From NCBI GenBank assembly GCA_900317825.1, contig ONIH01000017.1:1-32702 (forward strand): DNA of 32,702 nt, written 5' to 3'. Origin of the DNA: an uncultured Lachnospiraceae bacterium. GTDB lineage: Bacteria; Bacillota; Clostridia; Lachnospirales; Lachnospiraceae. Position numbers and translations under genes: made by a program. Below, one piece after another: positions 1-7,265 of the stretch; the stretch's first letter is position 1, and every line of letters starts with the position of its first letter. The notes below the pieces were generated by a model. That model worked only from the letters and a program-made list of their open reading frames with translations. It had not been told where the DNA came from and searched no databases.

Positions 1-90
1 AGTCTTGATCCATATCCAATATTAAAAGGCTGTAAAAATACAGCTTGTTTACTATGCCCTTTTTTAGTTTTCCTTAAGCGCTACTTTGTT
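1..90. other. Short non-coding stretch after the ftsI-like gene
   Basis: No coding region is supported here. On the minus strand, just past the penicillin-binding protein stop, there is a small inverted repeat (GCTGT, six-base loop, ACAGC, about positions 29-45) followed by CTTTTAATATT. It could be a weak terminator or attenuator, but a five-pair stem is not convincing. In related genomes the dcw cluster usually continues with mraY and mur genes, and those would lie left of base 1. Confidence 0.35.
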
Positions 91-2007
91 TCAAACTTTT
101 TTCTCCTTGGATGATTTGGATGATTTCTTTTCCGGTTCGATGTTGTAGTACGGGAGGAGAGTCTTGAATATATCGTGTGCTATCTCCTGTGCGTACTTAG
201 AATGGGCCTGGTCAGCGGCGTTCGGCTCGTCGACTACTACATAGACTAAAAGCTTCGGGTTTTCTACAGGCGCAAATCCGATAAATGATACCAGATAGTT
301 ACCCATTTTTCTAGGCTGCTTCTCTGCTGTTCCAGTCTTTCCGCCTATCGAATAGCCCTTTACCTGTGCCGTGACTCCGGTACCTCCGGTGACTACCGAC
401 TTCAGGTAGCTCCTCAGAGTATCAGAGGTCTCTTTCGACACTGTCTTCTTGAGAAGCTCCGGCTCGTTCTTTACTACTGTATTTCCCGACTCGTCTTCTA
501 TCTTCGTCACGACTGTCGGCTTGTAGAGATTGCCTCCATTAATGATCGAAGCAAAGCCGCTCGCAAGCTGTATCATCGTCGTGTTGAAGTTCTGTCCGAA
601 AGCGTTCGTCGCGAGGTTTACCGGCTGACTCTTAAGCTGTTTTTCATTGTACAGCAGGGTGTTAGTCCTCGGCTCTCCCGGAAGGTCTATCCCCGTCTTC
701 TGTCCGAAGCCGAACAGGTGCTGGTACTTCGCGAAGTTCGCTGCTCCGACCTTTGCACCGATCTGCATCAGTGCGTCGTTACACGAATCCATCAGCGCTT
801 TTCTGATAGTCTCTATTCCGTGGTGCGACTCACACCTGACGTAGACATCGCCAGCGAACCGCTTTCCTCCGTCACAGAGAAAAGTGTCCGTAGTCTTCAG
901 TGTCCCAGTCTCAAAGCCTGCCGATATAGTAAAAGGCTTGAAGGTCGACCCTGGCTCGTATGTATGGCTCACAGGAAAATTCTGCCACAGCTCATTTAAC
1001 GCGTCAAGCTGTTCCATTGAATCCATCGATTTTATTTTTTTCCTGGAGTAGAGGCTTGTCAGGTCACGCGGTTTCTTCAGTGAAAAAGTAGGATAGGTCG
1101 ACATCGCGTAGATCTGTCCGTTGTTCGGGTTCATGACGAGAACTGCCGTGTTCTTCGAACCGCGCTTCCCGTTTCCAGCAGCCTTCGACATTTTTTTGTT
1201 GAATTTCAGGATCGCCTGGTTCACTGTCTGCTGCGTCAGCACGTCGATAGAGGTCTGGATCGTATTTCCATTCACCGGTTCGATGACGTTATTCTCGAGG
1301 GAATTATCCTCGTTCTGGTAGCCAAATGACCTTCCGTCAGTTCCGTTAAGCACTGAATTATACTGGTTCTCAAGTCCTGTGACCCCGGTGTTCCCTGAAG
1401 CAGTAAAGCCTATGACCTGTGAAGCTAAGTCCGGATAAGGGTACTGTCTTTCGTACTCTTTTTCAAACCAGATCCCGGTCACCGCGTCTTTCCCTTCCTT
1501 CGACTCAGAAAAATCAGAGAAGGCCTTCATCCTCTCGTAGCTTTCTTTTTTCTTTAAGACCTTGTACTGGCTATTCGGATCCTTTGCACAGGCCTCTGTC
1601 ACTGCGCTCTCGTCTATATCAGGGAAATACTGATGCACGTACTTTGCAGTGCTTTCGATTATCCCGCCTTTTTTATTTTTTTCTAAAAGCTTTTCCTCCT
1701 CATTTAAAGCCTTGCAGTCTAGTACCACATTGTACACGTCTATCGAAGTGGCGAGCGTCGTTCCCTTTGCGTCTACTATGTCTCCGCGCTTGAATGGAAT
1801 GGTCCTGTTCTGATATGACATCTGGCTTAAGACCCGCTTAGTGTAGCTCGGGCCGTTCACGACCTGGATGTAGATGACTCTTACCACTATAACGCAAAAA
1901 AGGGCCAGGCAGGCAAAAAATACAAGCGCCAGTGCCGCCTGCATTCTTCTGCTTATCCTTTTCCTTTTTGCACGCTTTCTATGATACCTCTTATGATATT
2001 CACTCAT
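91..2007 (-). CDS. ftsI: Class B penicillin-binding protein (FtsI/PBP2B-type transpeptidase)
   Basis: Class B penicillin-binding proteins cross-link septal peptidoglycan on the outer face of the membrane. The 638-residue protein has a very basic cytosolic tail (residues 1-22), one membrane segment (about 23-48), a dimerisation domain starting near RGDIVD (74-79) and a transpeptidase domain. All three catalytic motifs are visible: S354-T-F-K357, S408-C-N410 and K557-T-G-T560. There are no PASTA repeats, and the C-terminus is a short lysine/serine tail. The ATG sits 8 bases after the ftsL stop, with AGGA six bases upstream, so it is translated as part of the mraZ operon. The position next to ftsL supports FtsI/PBP2B over the sporulation paralogue SpoVD, but SpoVD-type proteins also occur in dcw clusters and cannot be excluded by reading. 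Confidence 0.93.
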   Translation of the reverse strand: MSEYHKRYHRKRAKRKRISRRMQAALALVFFACLALFCVIVVRVIYIQVVNGPSYTKRVLSQMSYQNRTIPFKRGDIVDAKGTTLATSIDVYNVVLDCKALNEEEKLLEKNKKGGIIESTAKYVHQYFPDIDESAVTEACAKDPNSQYKVLKKKESYERMKAFSDFSESKEGKDAVTGIWFEKEYERQYPYPDLASQVIGFTASGNTGVTGLENQYNSVLNGTDGRSFGYQNEDNSLENNVIEPVNGNTIQTSIDVLTQQTVNQAILKFNKKMSKAAGNGKRGSKNTAVLVMNPNNGQIYAMSTYPTFSLKKPRDLTSLYSRKKIKSMDSMEQLDALNELWQNFPVSHTYEPGSTFKPFTISAGFETGTLKTTDTFLCDGGKRFAGDVYVRCESHHGIETIRKALMDSCNDALMQIGAKVGAANFAKYQHLFGFGQKTGIDLPGEPRTNTLLYNEKQLKSQPVNLATNAFGQNFNTTMIQLASGFASIINGGNLYKPTVVTKIEDESGNTVVKNEPELLKKTVSKETSDTLRSYLKSVVTGGTGVTAQVKGYSIGGKTGTAEKQPRKMGNYLVSFIGFAPVENPKLLVYVVVDEPNAADQAHSKYAQEIAHDIFKTLLPYYNIEPEKKSSKSSKEKKV

Positions 2008-2015
2008 AAAATGTC

Positions 2016-2468
2016 CTATTTATCGTCAACTGTCATATAATCCTGTTCCTTTATAGTATAATACACTATCTGTCCGGACTTTGCATATTTCATTCCAAGT
2101 TTTTTCGTCGCGTTCTTTTTTACGGTCGAAAGGTTCGCGTTAGTGTTTATCTTTGACAGAAGGGCAGAGTTCTCAGCCTTAACCTCTGAGATCTGCTCCT
2201 CGGCAGCTGAGATATTCCTGATAGATGTAGTGATACCGTTCTCAAGCATTACGAAAGCTCCAAACATTGCAAACAGTCCTAATGCAGCTACGATAGAAAC
2301 TCTGAAGCGGCACTTCTTTATCCTGAGAAGCTTTGCATTTCTTCTCGCACGCTCTCTGTGCTCACGGCGCTCTTCTTCTCTTTTTCTTCTCTTTCTCTCC
2401 TCATGCTCCGTTTCCGTGACGAATTCATGCGCTTCTGATCCTGTTTCAAAAATATACGTCTGCTTCAT
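2016..2468 (-). CDS. ftsL: FtsL-like cell division protein
   Basis: FtsL proteins are small bitopic divisome proteins that pair with DivIC/FtsB through an extracellular coiled coil and help activate septal wall synthesis. This 150-residue protein has the right layout: an unusually long charged cytosolic tail (dense Lys/Arg/Glu at residues 22-56), one membrane segment (about 57-76) and a leucine/isoleucine-spaced coiled coil (about 80-118). Its ATG follows the rsmH stop codon with no spacer, so translation is probably coupled. Primary sequence is poorly conserved in this family, so the call rests on topology and on position between rsmH and the penicillin-binding protein. The highly charged 35-residue stretch before the membrane segment is longer than in many FtsL proteins. 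Confidence 0.85.
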   Translation of the reverse strand: MKQTYIFETGSEAHEFVTETEHEERKRRKREEERREHRERARRNAKLLRIKKCRFRVSIVAALGLFAMFGAFVMLENGITTSIRNISAAEEQISEVKAENSALLSKINTNANLSTVKKNATKKLGMKYAKSGQIVYYTIKEQDYMTVDDK

Positions 2469-3440
2469 TTACTGTCTGCTCCTCCTTACTGGTTGGGAAG
2501 TTTCTGATGTAGCTCTCACAAAGACCCTGAGCTTCGCGCTCTTCGATCTCTTATTTTCTTCTAGTTCCTTTTCTGTCGGAAGTATCGGCTTCTTTGTCAG
2601 CTGATAACCCTTCGATATATTTCCGCATACGCAGACCGGAAAATCCGGCGGGCAGGTACACGGGTACTCCGTCTTTTTGAAGTGGCTCTTGACTATCCTG
2701 TCCTCAAGCGAGTGGAAAGTGATTATCGCGAGTCTTCCGTCCTCATTTAACAGGTCGATCATCGTATCGATCGTATCCGTAAGTACAGTAAGCTCACGGT
2801 TCAGTTCTATACGCACCGCCTGAAAAGTTCTCTTTGACGGGTTCCCTCCGGAGCGTCTGAACTTCTCCGGAATGGATTCCCTTATGATGCGGTTTAAGTC
2901 GCCTGTGGTCTCAAGCGGCCTTTCCTTTACTATATTCTTTGCTATCCGGTCAGCGGATTTTTCTTCGCCGTAATCCCTTATTATCCTGGCAAGGTCCTTC
3001 TCCGAATAGGTATTCAGCAGCTCCTTCGCGGTAAAATCAGAGTCCTTGTTCATTCTCATATCAAGAGGCGCATCATCCGTCTTATATGAAAATCCTCTCT
3101 CTGCTGTATCCAGCTGATACGATGAAACTCCGAGGTCCAAAAGGATCCCGTCTACTTTTTCTATACCTAAAGAGGCGAGGACTTCCTTTATATGCTCGTA
3201 GTTATCGTGGACTATCGTGACTCTGTCGCTGTACGGAGCGAGCTTTTCTGAAGCTGCCTTTATCGCGTCTGTGTCCTGATCTATCCCTATGAGCCTGCCG
3301 CCTTCTGTCAGGCGCTTCGCTATCTCCGATGAGTGTCCGGCTCCACCGAGGGTTCCGTCCACATATATCCCGTCCGGCTTTATGGCCAGTGAGTCTATGA
3401 CTTGGCCAAGCATTACCGGGTAATGTCTGAATTCCGTCAT
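2469..3440 (-). CDS. rsmH: 16S rRNA (cytosine1402-N4)-methyltransferase RsmH
   Basis: RsmH (MraW) uses S-adenosylmethionine to methylate N4 of C1402 in the decoding centre of 16S rRNA. The 323-residue protein is full length for the family. It shows the glycine-rich AdoMet loop [11 protein letters not shown] (residues 27-37), the [12 protein letters not shown] motif and the conserved [12 protein letters not shown] segment, with a cysteine-rich patch ([13 protein letters not shown]) near the C-terminus as in many Firmicute members. Its start overlaps the mraZ stop in an ATGA arrangement (4 bp), which indicates coupled translation. The gene order mraZ-rsmH-ftsL-pbp is the classical dcw start. 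Confidence 0.97.
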   Translation of the reverse strand: MTEFRHYPVMLGQVIDSLAIKPDGIYVDGTLGGAGHSSEIAKRLTEGGRLIGIDQDTDAIKAASEKLAPYSDRVTIVHDNYEHIKEVLASLGIEKVDGILLDLGVSSYQLDTAERGFSYKTDDAPLDMRMNKDSDFTAKELLNTYSEKDLARIIRDYGEEKSADRIAKNIVKERPLETTGDLNRIIRESIPEKFRRSGGNPSKRTFQAVRIELNRELTVLTDTIDTMIDLLNEDGRLAIITFHSLEDRIVKSHFKKTEYPCTCPPDFPVCVCGNISKGYQLTKKPILPTEKELEENKRSKSAKLRVFVRATSETSQPVRRSRQ

Positions 3441-3868
3441 AGTGTAAGCCCCAGTTCTGCGAGCTTATCAGCCACTTCATCCATGTCATCGAATGAATTA
3501 GCTTCATCCCACTTTTCCTTGTCCCAGATCTCTATATGTGTCAGATTTCCGGCGAGAACGACATCTTTTTTCAGGTCCGCATACTCGCGTAGATTTGCAG
3601 GGATAAGCACCCTTCCCTGCTTGTCGATGTCACATCCGCTTGCCGATGAAAAAAGAAACCTCGAGAATTTTCTGGCCTCTTTATTTGCCTTTATCGATTC
3701 CTTGAAATTCTTTCCTACCTCTTCCCAGGCGTCGTAAGGATATCCGTAGAGACAGCCGTCAAGTCCTTTTGTGATCACGAACTGGCTTCCTAAGCTCTCG
3801 CGGAACTTAGCAGGTATTATGACCCTGCCCTTCGGATCTATAGTATGGTTGTATTCTCCCATGAACAT
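3437..3868 (-). CDS. mraZ: Transcriptional regulator MraZ
   Basis: MraZ is a ring-forming DNA-binding protein that represses its own dcw operon promoter. Two SpoVT/AbrB-type half domains are visible, marked by [13 protein letters not shown] and [13 protein letters not shown]. The reading frame is open upstream to 3928, but I place the start at the ATG at 3868. It is preceded by a near-perfect Shine-Dalgarno (AAAGGAGGTGA, 8 bases before ATG) and gives a 143-residue protein that begins MFMGEYNHT, as the family does. The upstream extension would run through the MraZ boxes. A second ATG lies two codons further in. First gene of the operon; probably autoregulated through the boxes at 3906-3949. 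Confidence 0.96.
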   Translation of the reverse strand: MFMGEYNHTIDPKGRVIIPAKFRESLGSQFVITKGLDGCLYGYPYDAWEEVGKNFKESIKANKEARKFSRFLFSSASGCDIDKQGRVLIPANLREYADLKKDVVLAGNLTHIEIWDKEKWDEANSFDDMDEVADKLAELGLTL

Positions 3869-3905
3869 AACGGCTGTCACCTCCTTTCGACCAGGCTCGC
3901 TCTCC

Positions 3906-3949
3906 CACTCACTCCACTTTGCTGTCACTATCCCCCACTTCGCACCACT
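3906..3949 (-). promoter_or_regulatory. Array of five MraZ-type operator boxes
   Basis: Read on the minus strand, AGTG cores (mostly AAGTGG) recur at 3949, 3939, 3929, 3918 and 3909, with spacings of 10, 10, 11 and 9 bases, or one per helical turn on one face. Known MraZ operators are direct repeats of a short G-rich core (TGGGN in E. coli; AAAGTG-type in Mollicutes) with about a 10-bp period just downstream of the mraZ promoter. This array lies between the -10 box and the mraZ ribosome binding site, so it should be the autorepression site. Binding is inferred. Confidence 0.8.
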
Positions 3950-3957
3950 TTCCTACA

Positions 3958-3986
3958 ATTTTAAACATATCCGGGCCATTTTTCAA
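3958..3986 (-). promoter_or_regulatory. Predicted promoter of the mraZ/dcw operon
   Basis: On the minus strand, TTGAAA (3981-3986) is followed by a 17-base spacer and TAAAAT (3958-3963), a good sigma-A match. Transcription would start around 3950-3952, just before the first MraZ-type box, so bound MraZ would block early elongation or promoter clearance. A perfect TTGACA further upstream (4014-4019) lacks a usable -10 at the right distance. Confidence 0.7.
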
Positions 3987-4022
3987 CGAAATAGCTGTTC
4001 GATTTCAAGGAATTGTCAAGGT

Positions 4023-4038
4023 GTGGGGCAAAGTGGAG
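4023..4038 (+). promoter_or_regulatory. Possible upstream MraZ box pair in opposite orientation
   Basis: The plus strand reads GTGGGG at 4023 and GTGGAG at 4033, exactly 10 bases apart. These cores match the proximal MraZ array but face the other way, and they lie about 37 bp upstream of the mraZ -35 box. They could be an auxiliary operator or chance G-rich sequence. No plus-strand gene starts nearby. Confidence 0.3.
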
Positions 4039-4085
4039 GCATTTTTTAGAGCAAAAAATCACAAGATGTAGTGGGCATAAAAAAA

Positions 4086-4112
4086 GCGCCTACCAAATCT
4101 GTCGGTAGGCGT
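4086..4112 (-). terminator. Rho-independent terminator after the DJ-1/PfpI gene
   Basis: An 8-9 bp stem (ACGCCTACC / GGTAGGCGC on the minus strand) with a 9-base loop is followed on the minus strand by seven T residues (plus-strand A run 4079-4085). It lies about 50 bp past the DJ-1 family stop codon and insulates that gene from the mraZ promoter. The plus-strand side has a TTTTT run too, so it could work in both directions. Confidence 0.85.
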
Positions 4113-4163
4113 CTGTTTTTGTGCAAAACTCACAAAATTAGTGTTCGGAACATATGTTGGAAA

Positions 4164-4715
4164 CTATCCTTTGTAAACGACTGAAGAGAGTATCTTCTTC
4201 GCTGTAGGCGCATCGAGCAGATACTCGATGATGGCTCCGGCAAACGGAAGAGCTGTTCCAAGACCACGGCTCGTGATGATATTTCCGTCACGGACTACCT
4301 GGTCAGTCTTTAGGACTGCTCCGGTAAGACCATCCTCGCAACCCGGATAACAGGTGGCGTTCCTTCCTTTGAGGATGCCTGCTGCTCCAAGGACTGTCGG
4401 TGCCGCGCAGATAGCTGCGACAAGCTTTTTCTCTGAGTTATACTTCTTTACTAAGGCGATGGCCTTCGGGTCTTCCTTCAGATGAGTCGTTCCTGGCATT
4501 CCGCCCGGCAGAATGACTCCGTCGTAGGCGTCTGCATCGAAGTCTTTCATAAGTCTGTCGCATGTGAAGGTAATGCGGCGGGCACTGGTCACCTGCTTTG
4601 AATCAGAGATAGACACCATGTCGATGTCTATTCCGGCACGACGAAGCATATCGACCTGTATCAGGGCTTCACACTCTTCACAGCCGTCAGCTATAAGTAT
4701 TGCTATTTTTGACAT
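4164..4715 (-). CDS. DJ-1/PfpI family protein
   Basis: This 183-residue protein belongs to the DJ-1/ThiJ/PfpI superfamily, whose members include glyoxalase- or deglycase-like enzymes and oxidative-stress chaperones. Visible signatures are the N-terminal beta strand with the acidic motif GCEECEALI (E16 matches the conserved Glu near the active site), the VILPGGMPG loop (68-75) and the nucleophile elbow AAICAAP with Cys103. Length is normal for the YajL/DJ-1 branch. The start has AAAGGA a few bases upstream. It is a single-gene unit with its own terminator, divergent from the CYTH gene 48 bp away. The substrate cannot be read from the sequence. Confidence 0.92.
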   Translation of the reverse strand: MSKIAILIADGCEECEALIQVDMLRRAGIDIDMVSISDSKQVTSARRITFTCDRLMKDFDADAYDGVILPGGMPGTTHLKEDPKAIALVKKYNSEKKLVAAICAAPTVLGAAGILKGRNATCYPGCEDGLTGAVLKTDQVVRDGNIITSRGLGTALPFAGAIIEYLLDAPTAKKILSSVVYKG

Positions 4716-4737
4716 AATACCATCCTTTCTCTATAAT
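4709..4737 (+). promoter_or_regulatory. Perfect consensus promoter for the CYTH gene
   Basis: TTGACA (4709-4714), a 17-base spacer and TATAAT (4732-4737) match the sigma-A consensus at all 12 positions. The -35 box overlaps the start codon of the divergent DJ-1 family gene, whose ATG reads back from 4715. The expected start is near 4744, which leaves a leader of about 20 bases with the AAAGGAGA ribosome site. Confidence 0.88.
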
Positions 4738-4763
4738 AGAAAAAATATGTAAAGGAGATTTCC

Positions 4764-5273
4764 ATGGAGATAGAAAGAAAATTCCTTATTGATAAAAACA
4801 GGCTGCCGGAAGATTATAAGTCGTACCCGGCGAAAGAGCTCAGACAGGGGTACGTACTTCACAAACCGGCGCTCAGGATCCGGAGAGAAAAAGATCTCCC
4901 GGACGGTGACACAAAGTACATCATGACCTACAAAGACAAGGGCGGGCTTGCCAGACAGGAGATAAATGTAGAGCTTCCTGCCGATGCAGGTGAGAAGCTC
5001 TTCTCCAAATGCGACGGTCATATAATAGAAAAGACCCGTTACCTGATCCCTGCCAAAGCCAAGGATCCATCATCCGGAAGGGAGCTTACGATAGAGCTCG
5101 ATGTCTTCTCCGGCGAGTTCATTGGACTTCTCTATGCAGAGGTCGAATTCGACTCGGTAGAGTCTGCGAACTCATACCAGCCTCCTGAGTGGTTTGGAAA
5201 AGACCTGACCGGCATCAGAGGCTTCTCTAATTCAGAGCTGTCACAGTTCGGAATGCCAGCCGAAGTCCGGTAA
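4764..5273 (+). CDS. CYTH domain protein (triphosphate tunnel enzyme)
   Basis: CYTH proteins (CyaB/thiamine triphosphatase superfamily) form a beta tunnel that binds triphosphates with metal; bacterial members are mostly inorganic triphosphatases. The 169-residue protein starts with the signature MEIERKF (the ExExK motif at E2, E4, K6). The alternating charged strands LRIRREK, YIMTYKDKGG, RQEINVEL and ELTIELDVFSGE, and the closing AEVEFDS, fit the basic and acidic tunnel walls. The ATG has AAAGGAGA 5 bases upstream. It is transcribed alone from a consensus promoter and converges with the next gene, leaving only 2 bases between stop codons. Adenylate cyclase activity is possible in this fold but less likely. 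Confidence 0.9.
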   Translation: MEIERKFLIDKNRLPEDYKSYPAKELRQGYVLHKPALRIRREKDLPDGDTKYIMTYKDKGGLARQEINVELPADAGEKLFSKCDGHIIEKTRYLIPAKAKDPSSGRELTIELDVFSGEFIGLLYAEVEFDSVESANSYQPPEWFGKDLTGIRGFSNSELSQFGMPAEVR

Positions 5274-5275
5274 GC

Positions 5276-5845
5276 TTATCCTCTGAGCCTGGTGTTTTCA
5301 AACCGCTTTCTGGTTCCGAGGCACTTCAGAAGCTCTCTGGTACGGCCGTCGAGCGGACCATCATCTATGACTATATCGATAGAGGCGGCCATATTATCTA
5401 TGTAGGTGTCATTTAACTCATCGTTCTGTGCCATATGCTCGACTATCATGTACTTCTCATCGAAGTCCTCTGAATCGAGGAAAGCGAGCATATCACGGAC
5501 TGCCGGGTCCTGCTCGTCATCGTCATTTTTCTCAGGAGCCTCTACGGTCGCAGGCGACGGTCTTACTGTAACAGGCAAAGCAGCTTCCGGCTTTACTTTC
5601 ACTGTAGCATCGTCCTGCGACTCCTGTTTTGCTGCAGGCTCCGGGGTTTTCTCATTTTCCCTGTCATCTATCTTTGTAAAGATCCGTAAGAATTTATCCT
5701 CTGGTATCGAGATATTTATGTAGTGGCCGTAGAGCTGCTGCACGACTACTTCTTCCTTCTCTGTCGCCAGTGAAATGGCAGTCGTCAGCACCTGATAGGT
5801 CTTTCCGTTTTTATCCCTGTACCTGTCAAATGGTGTTATCTTCAT
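5276..5845 (-). CDS. Protein with N-terminal DUF1653-like domain
   Basis: A 189-residue protein of unknown function. Residues 1-60 resemble DUF1653 (a hydrophobic strand, then KEEVVVQQLYGH and a final strand with FLRIF), a small beta domain common in Firmicutes and proteobacteria. Residues about 62-112 are a low-complexity linker rich in Pro, Glu, Ala and Lys. The last 75 residues are acidic and probably helical. There is no signal peptide or membrane segment, so it is cytosolic. The ATG has AGAAGG five bases upstream, and the gene follows the PI-PLC-like gene after a 9-base gap, so the two are probably cotranscribed. The gene boundaries are secure; the DUF1653 match is from memory of the family pattern, and no role can be assigned. 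Confidence 0.75.
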   Translation of the reverse strand: MKITPFDRYRDKNGKTYQVLTTAISLATEKEEVVVQQLYGHYINISIPEDKFLRIFTKIDDRENEKTPEPAAKQESQDDATVKVKPEAALPVTVRPSPATVEAPEKNDDDEQDPAVRDMLAFLDSEDFDEKYMIVEHMAQNDELNDTYIDNMAASIDIVIDDGPLDGRTRELLKCLGTRKRFENTRLRG

Positions 5846-5854
5846 AAAAACCTT

Positions 5855-6886
5855 CTATTCTGCATTTGCCTGGAAGTTCGACATATAGATGTGCTGGGCG
5901 ATCTCCCTTGTGCCGAAATCCACTACTATCGTACCGTAGCTCGTCTGCGGCGCCAGATTCGTAGTCATAAGGATTCCGTTTAAGACTTCGGCATATCCCT
6001 TCGGATGTCCGAAAGTACCATCCCCGGCCGTCGACAGGAAGTTAAGTGTGAATGTGTGATCATCAGCCTGGACATTCCTCAGCATATCGAGAAAAGCATC
6101 TCTCTTCTGTCCGACATTATACTTGTATCTGTCCTGAACCCACAGCTTGTCAGAATCGTTGAGTGAATACATCACATACGGCAGGTCGACGCTCGTCTTC
6201 TGCCCCTGGTCATTCCAGTTAAAAGAAAGACCGGTATTTCCATAGTTCATCGCATCGGAAAATCTGCGGAGAAGAACTATCTTTCCACGGACTCTCGAGA
6301 GCTTTGGGATAGTATCGTACAGATACCAGCTGCTCTTGTTCTGGTTTATCGACTTAAAAAGCAGCTCCTCGAACTCCTTAGCGTTGTCATTTTTGCCCTC
6401 GTCCTTTACGCAGAAAAGCACGGTCTCCGAAGGATGCGCTTTGAGGAAAGCGTAGATCTGGTCTAAGACACCGTCAAGTCTGATCTGCTCCGAGAAAACA
6501 TTAGACCTCGCTCTGCACTTCCCGAAATTATGGACGAAGCCTAGGTAGTCGCCGTTTTTGTCTGACTCGACTGCCAGACGGATATCGAGATATCTGAACC
6601 CGTTCGTCAGCTGGTCGGCTATGGACATCCCCTGCGTCTTCAGAAAATGTCCTGGGAAAATATACTCTGCCGCACTGTCATGCGTTCCCGGGATCGAGAT
6701 GGACGAGATCGGTGTATCGTCATTTATCTCCTGCATCCACTCCGTCGTAGACTTGTAACGCTTCGAATCAGTCACAGCCTCTTCTATCTCACCGTTGTCC
6801 GCATTTGCGAAACATACCAGGAGCATTATAAAAATAACCAGGGCCGAGATCAGCTTCGCCCCGTTCTCTCTAAAAAACTTTTGCAT
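5855..6886 (-). CDS. Secreted phosphatidylinositol-specific phospholipase C-like protein
   Basis: PI-PLC X-domain enzymes cleave the phosphodiester of phosphatidylinositol lipids by using two histidines. The 343-residue protein has an N-terminal signal or anchor segment (about residues 12-29, ending near ANA), then the hallmark ISIPGTHDSAA with His69-Asp70, the GFRYLDIRL strand with Arg103, and a second histidine, His119, in GFVHNFG. The 50-residue spacing of the two histidines matches the bacterial secreted enzymes. Later segments (ETVLFCVKDEG, GKIVLLRRF) fit the rest of the barrel. The first gene of a two-gene unit with the DUF1653-like gene. Bacteria of this group make little phosphatidylinositol, so the substrate could be host or diet lipids or another cyclitol lipid. 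Confidence 0.9.
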   Translation of the reverse strand: MQKFFRENGAKLISALVIFIMLLVCFANADNGEIEEAVTDSKRYKSTTEWMQEINDDTPISSISIPGTHDSAAEYIFPGHFLKTQGMSIADQLTNGFRYLDIRLAVESDKNGDYLGFVHNFGKCRARSNVFSEQIRLDGVLDQIYAFLKAHPSETVLFCVKDEGKNDNAKEFEELLFKSINQNKSSWYLYDTIPKLSRVRGKIVLLRRFSDAMNYGNTGLSFNWNDQGQKTSVDLPYVMYSLNDSDKLWVQDRYKYNVGQKRDAFLDMLRNVQADDHTFTLNFLSTAGDGTFGHPKGYAEVLNGILMTTNLAPQTSYGTIVVDFGTREIAQHIYMSNFQANAE

Positions 6887-6947
6887 ACCTGTCTCTTTTC
6901 GTATATCATTAAGTTACGGGATTTATTTTAACACAAAATGCCGACTT

Positions 6948-6973
6948 GAAAAAGGGGACAGACTTATTTTTAC
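6948..6973 (+). repeat. GGGGACAG-type REP-like remnant
   Basis: The intergenic sequence carries GAAAAAGGGGACAGACTTATTTTTA. The same GAAAAG-GGGGACAG core recurs at 21452-21465, in the leader of the prepilin peptidase gene. This word resembles the ends of REP/RAYT-associated repeats seen in many bacterial genomes. No transposase is nearby. Two copies in one window are suggestive, not proof. Confidence 0.35.
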
Positions 6974-6986
6974 ACTGGAGGAAGAT

Positions 6987-7265
6987 ATGGTTCAGAGAAA
7001 AGACCTGCTGCATTTGAGCTTCTACGAAAAAAGTCCGTACTTAGGAAGCGACGGACCACTGCGCTACCGCATAGAGAAATCAGAAGAAGGCGAGGGAGAC
7101 GATAAGAAAAAAGTCATGAAAGTCACGATCTGGCCCGGACCTTTTTCATACGACAAAACCCCCGAAGAAAAAATGTCCTCGAAGAACTTCGAGTTCTCCG
7201 AGGAAGCATTGGATGATATATGTGAGTGGATCTCTGCGAGATCAGCCGAGATTCATGAGGCCTGA
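6987..7265 (+). CDS. Small protein of unknown function
   Basis: A 92-residue, charged cytosolic protein I do not recognise. The reading frame is open from 6795, but the ATG at 6987 is the likely start because TGGAGGAAGAT lies directly before it; the longer form would be antisense to the PI-PLC coding region. It has an N-terminal strand-rich half, an acidic/basic patch (EKSEEGEGDDKKK), an aromatic segment (TIWPGPFSYDKTPEEK) and a C-terminal helix. Its last 24 bases overlap, tail to tail, the 3' end of the giant secreted-protein gene. It sits alone on the plus strand between two minus-strand operons. It is probably a real gene given the strong ribosome site and coding-like composition; no function is proposed. 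Confidence 0.7.
   Translation: MVQRKDLLHLSFYEKSPYLGSDGPLRYRIEKSEEGEGDDKKKVMKVTIWPGPFSYDKTPEEKMSSKNFEFSEEALDDICEWISARSAEIHEA

Noticed and set aside
2143-2604. 153-codon plus-strand frame over ftsL and rsmH
   Set aside because: Leucine/serine/phenylalanine-rich composition is a typical complement artefact of charged coding sequence.
3869-3928. Longer mraZ reading frame starting at 3928
   Set aside because: The extension runs through the MraZ boxes and has no ribosome site; the ATG at 3868 has AAAGGAGGTGA and the family's N-terminus.
4014-4019. Second TTGACA box upstream of mraZ
   Set aside because: No -10 box at 16-18 bases; the promoter at 3958-3986 is better.
6795-6986. N-terminal extension of the 92-residue small protein
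   Set aside because: This part is antisense to the PI-PLC start region and includes its promoter area; the internal ATG has a strong ribosome site.
7229-7243. Palindrome GATCTC-TGC-GAGATC at the end of the giant gene
   Set aside because: No T run on either strand and it is inside coding sequence of the small gene; not a convincing terminator.
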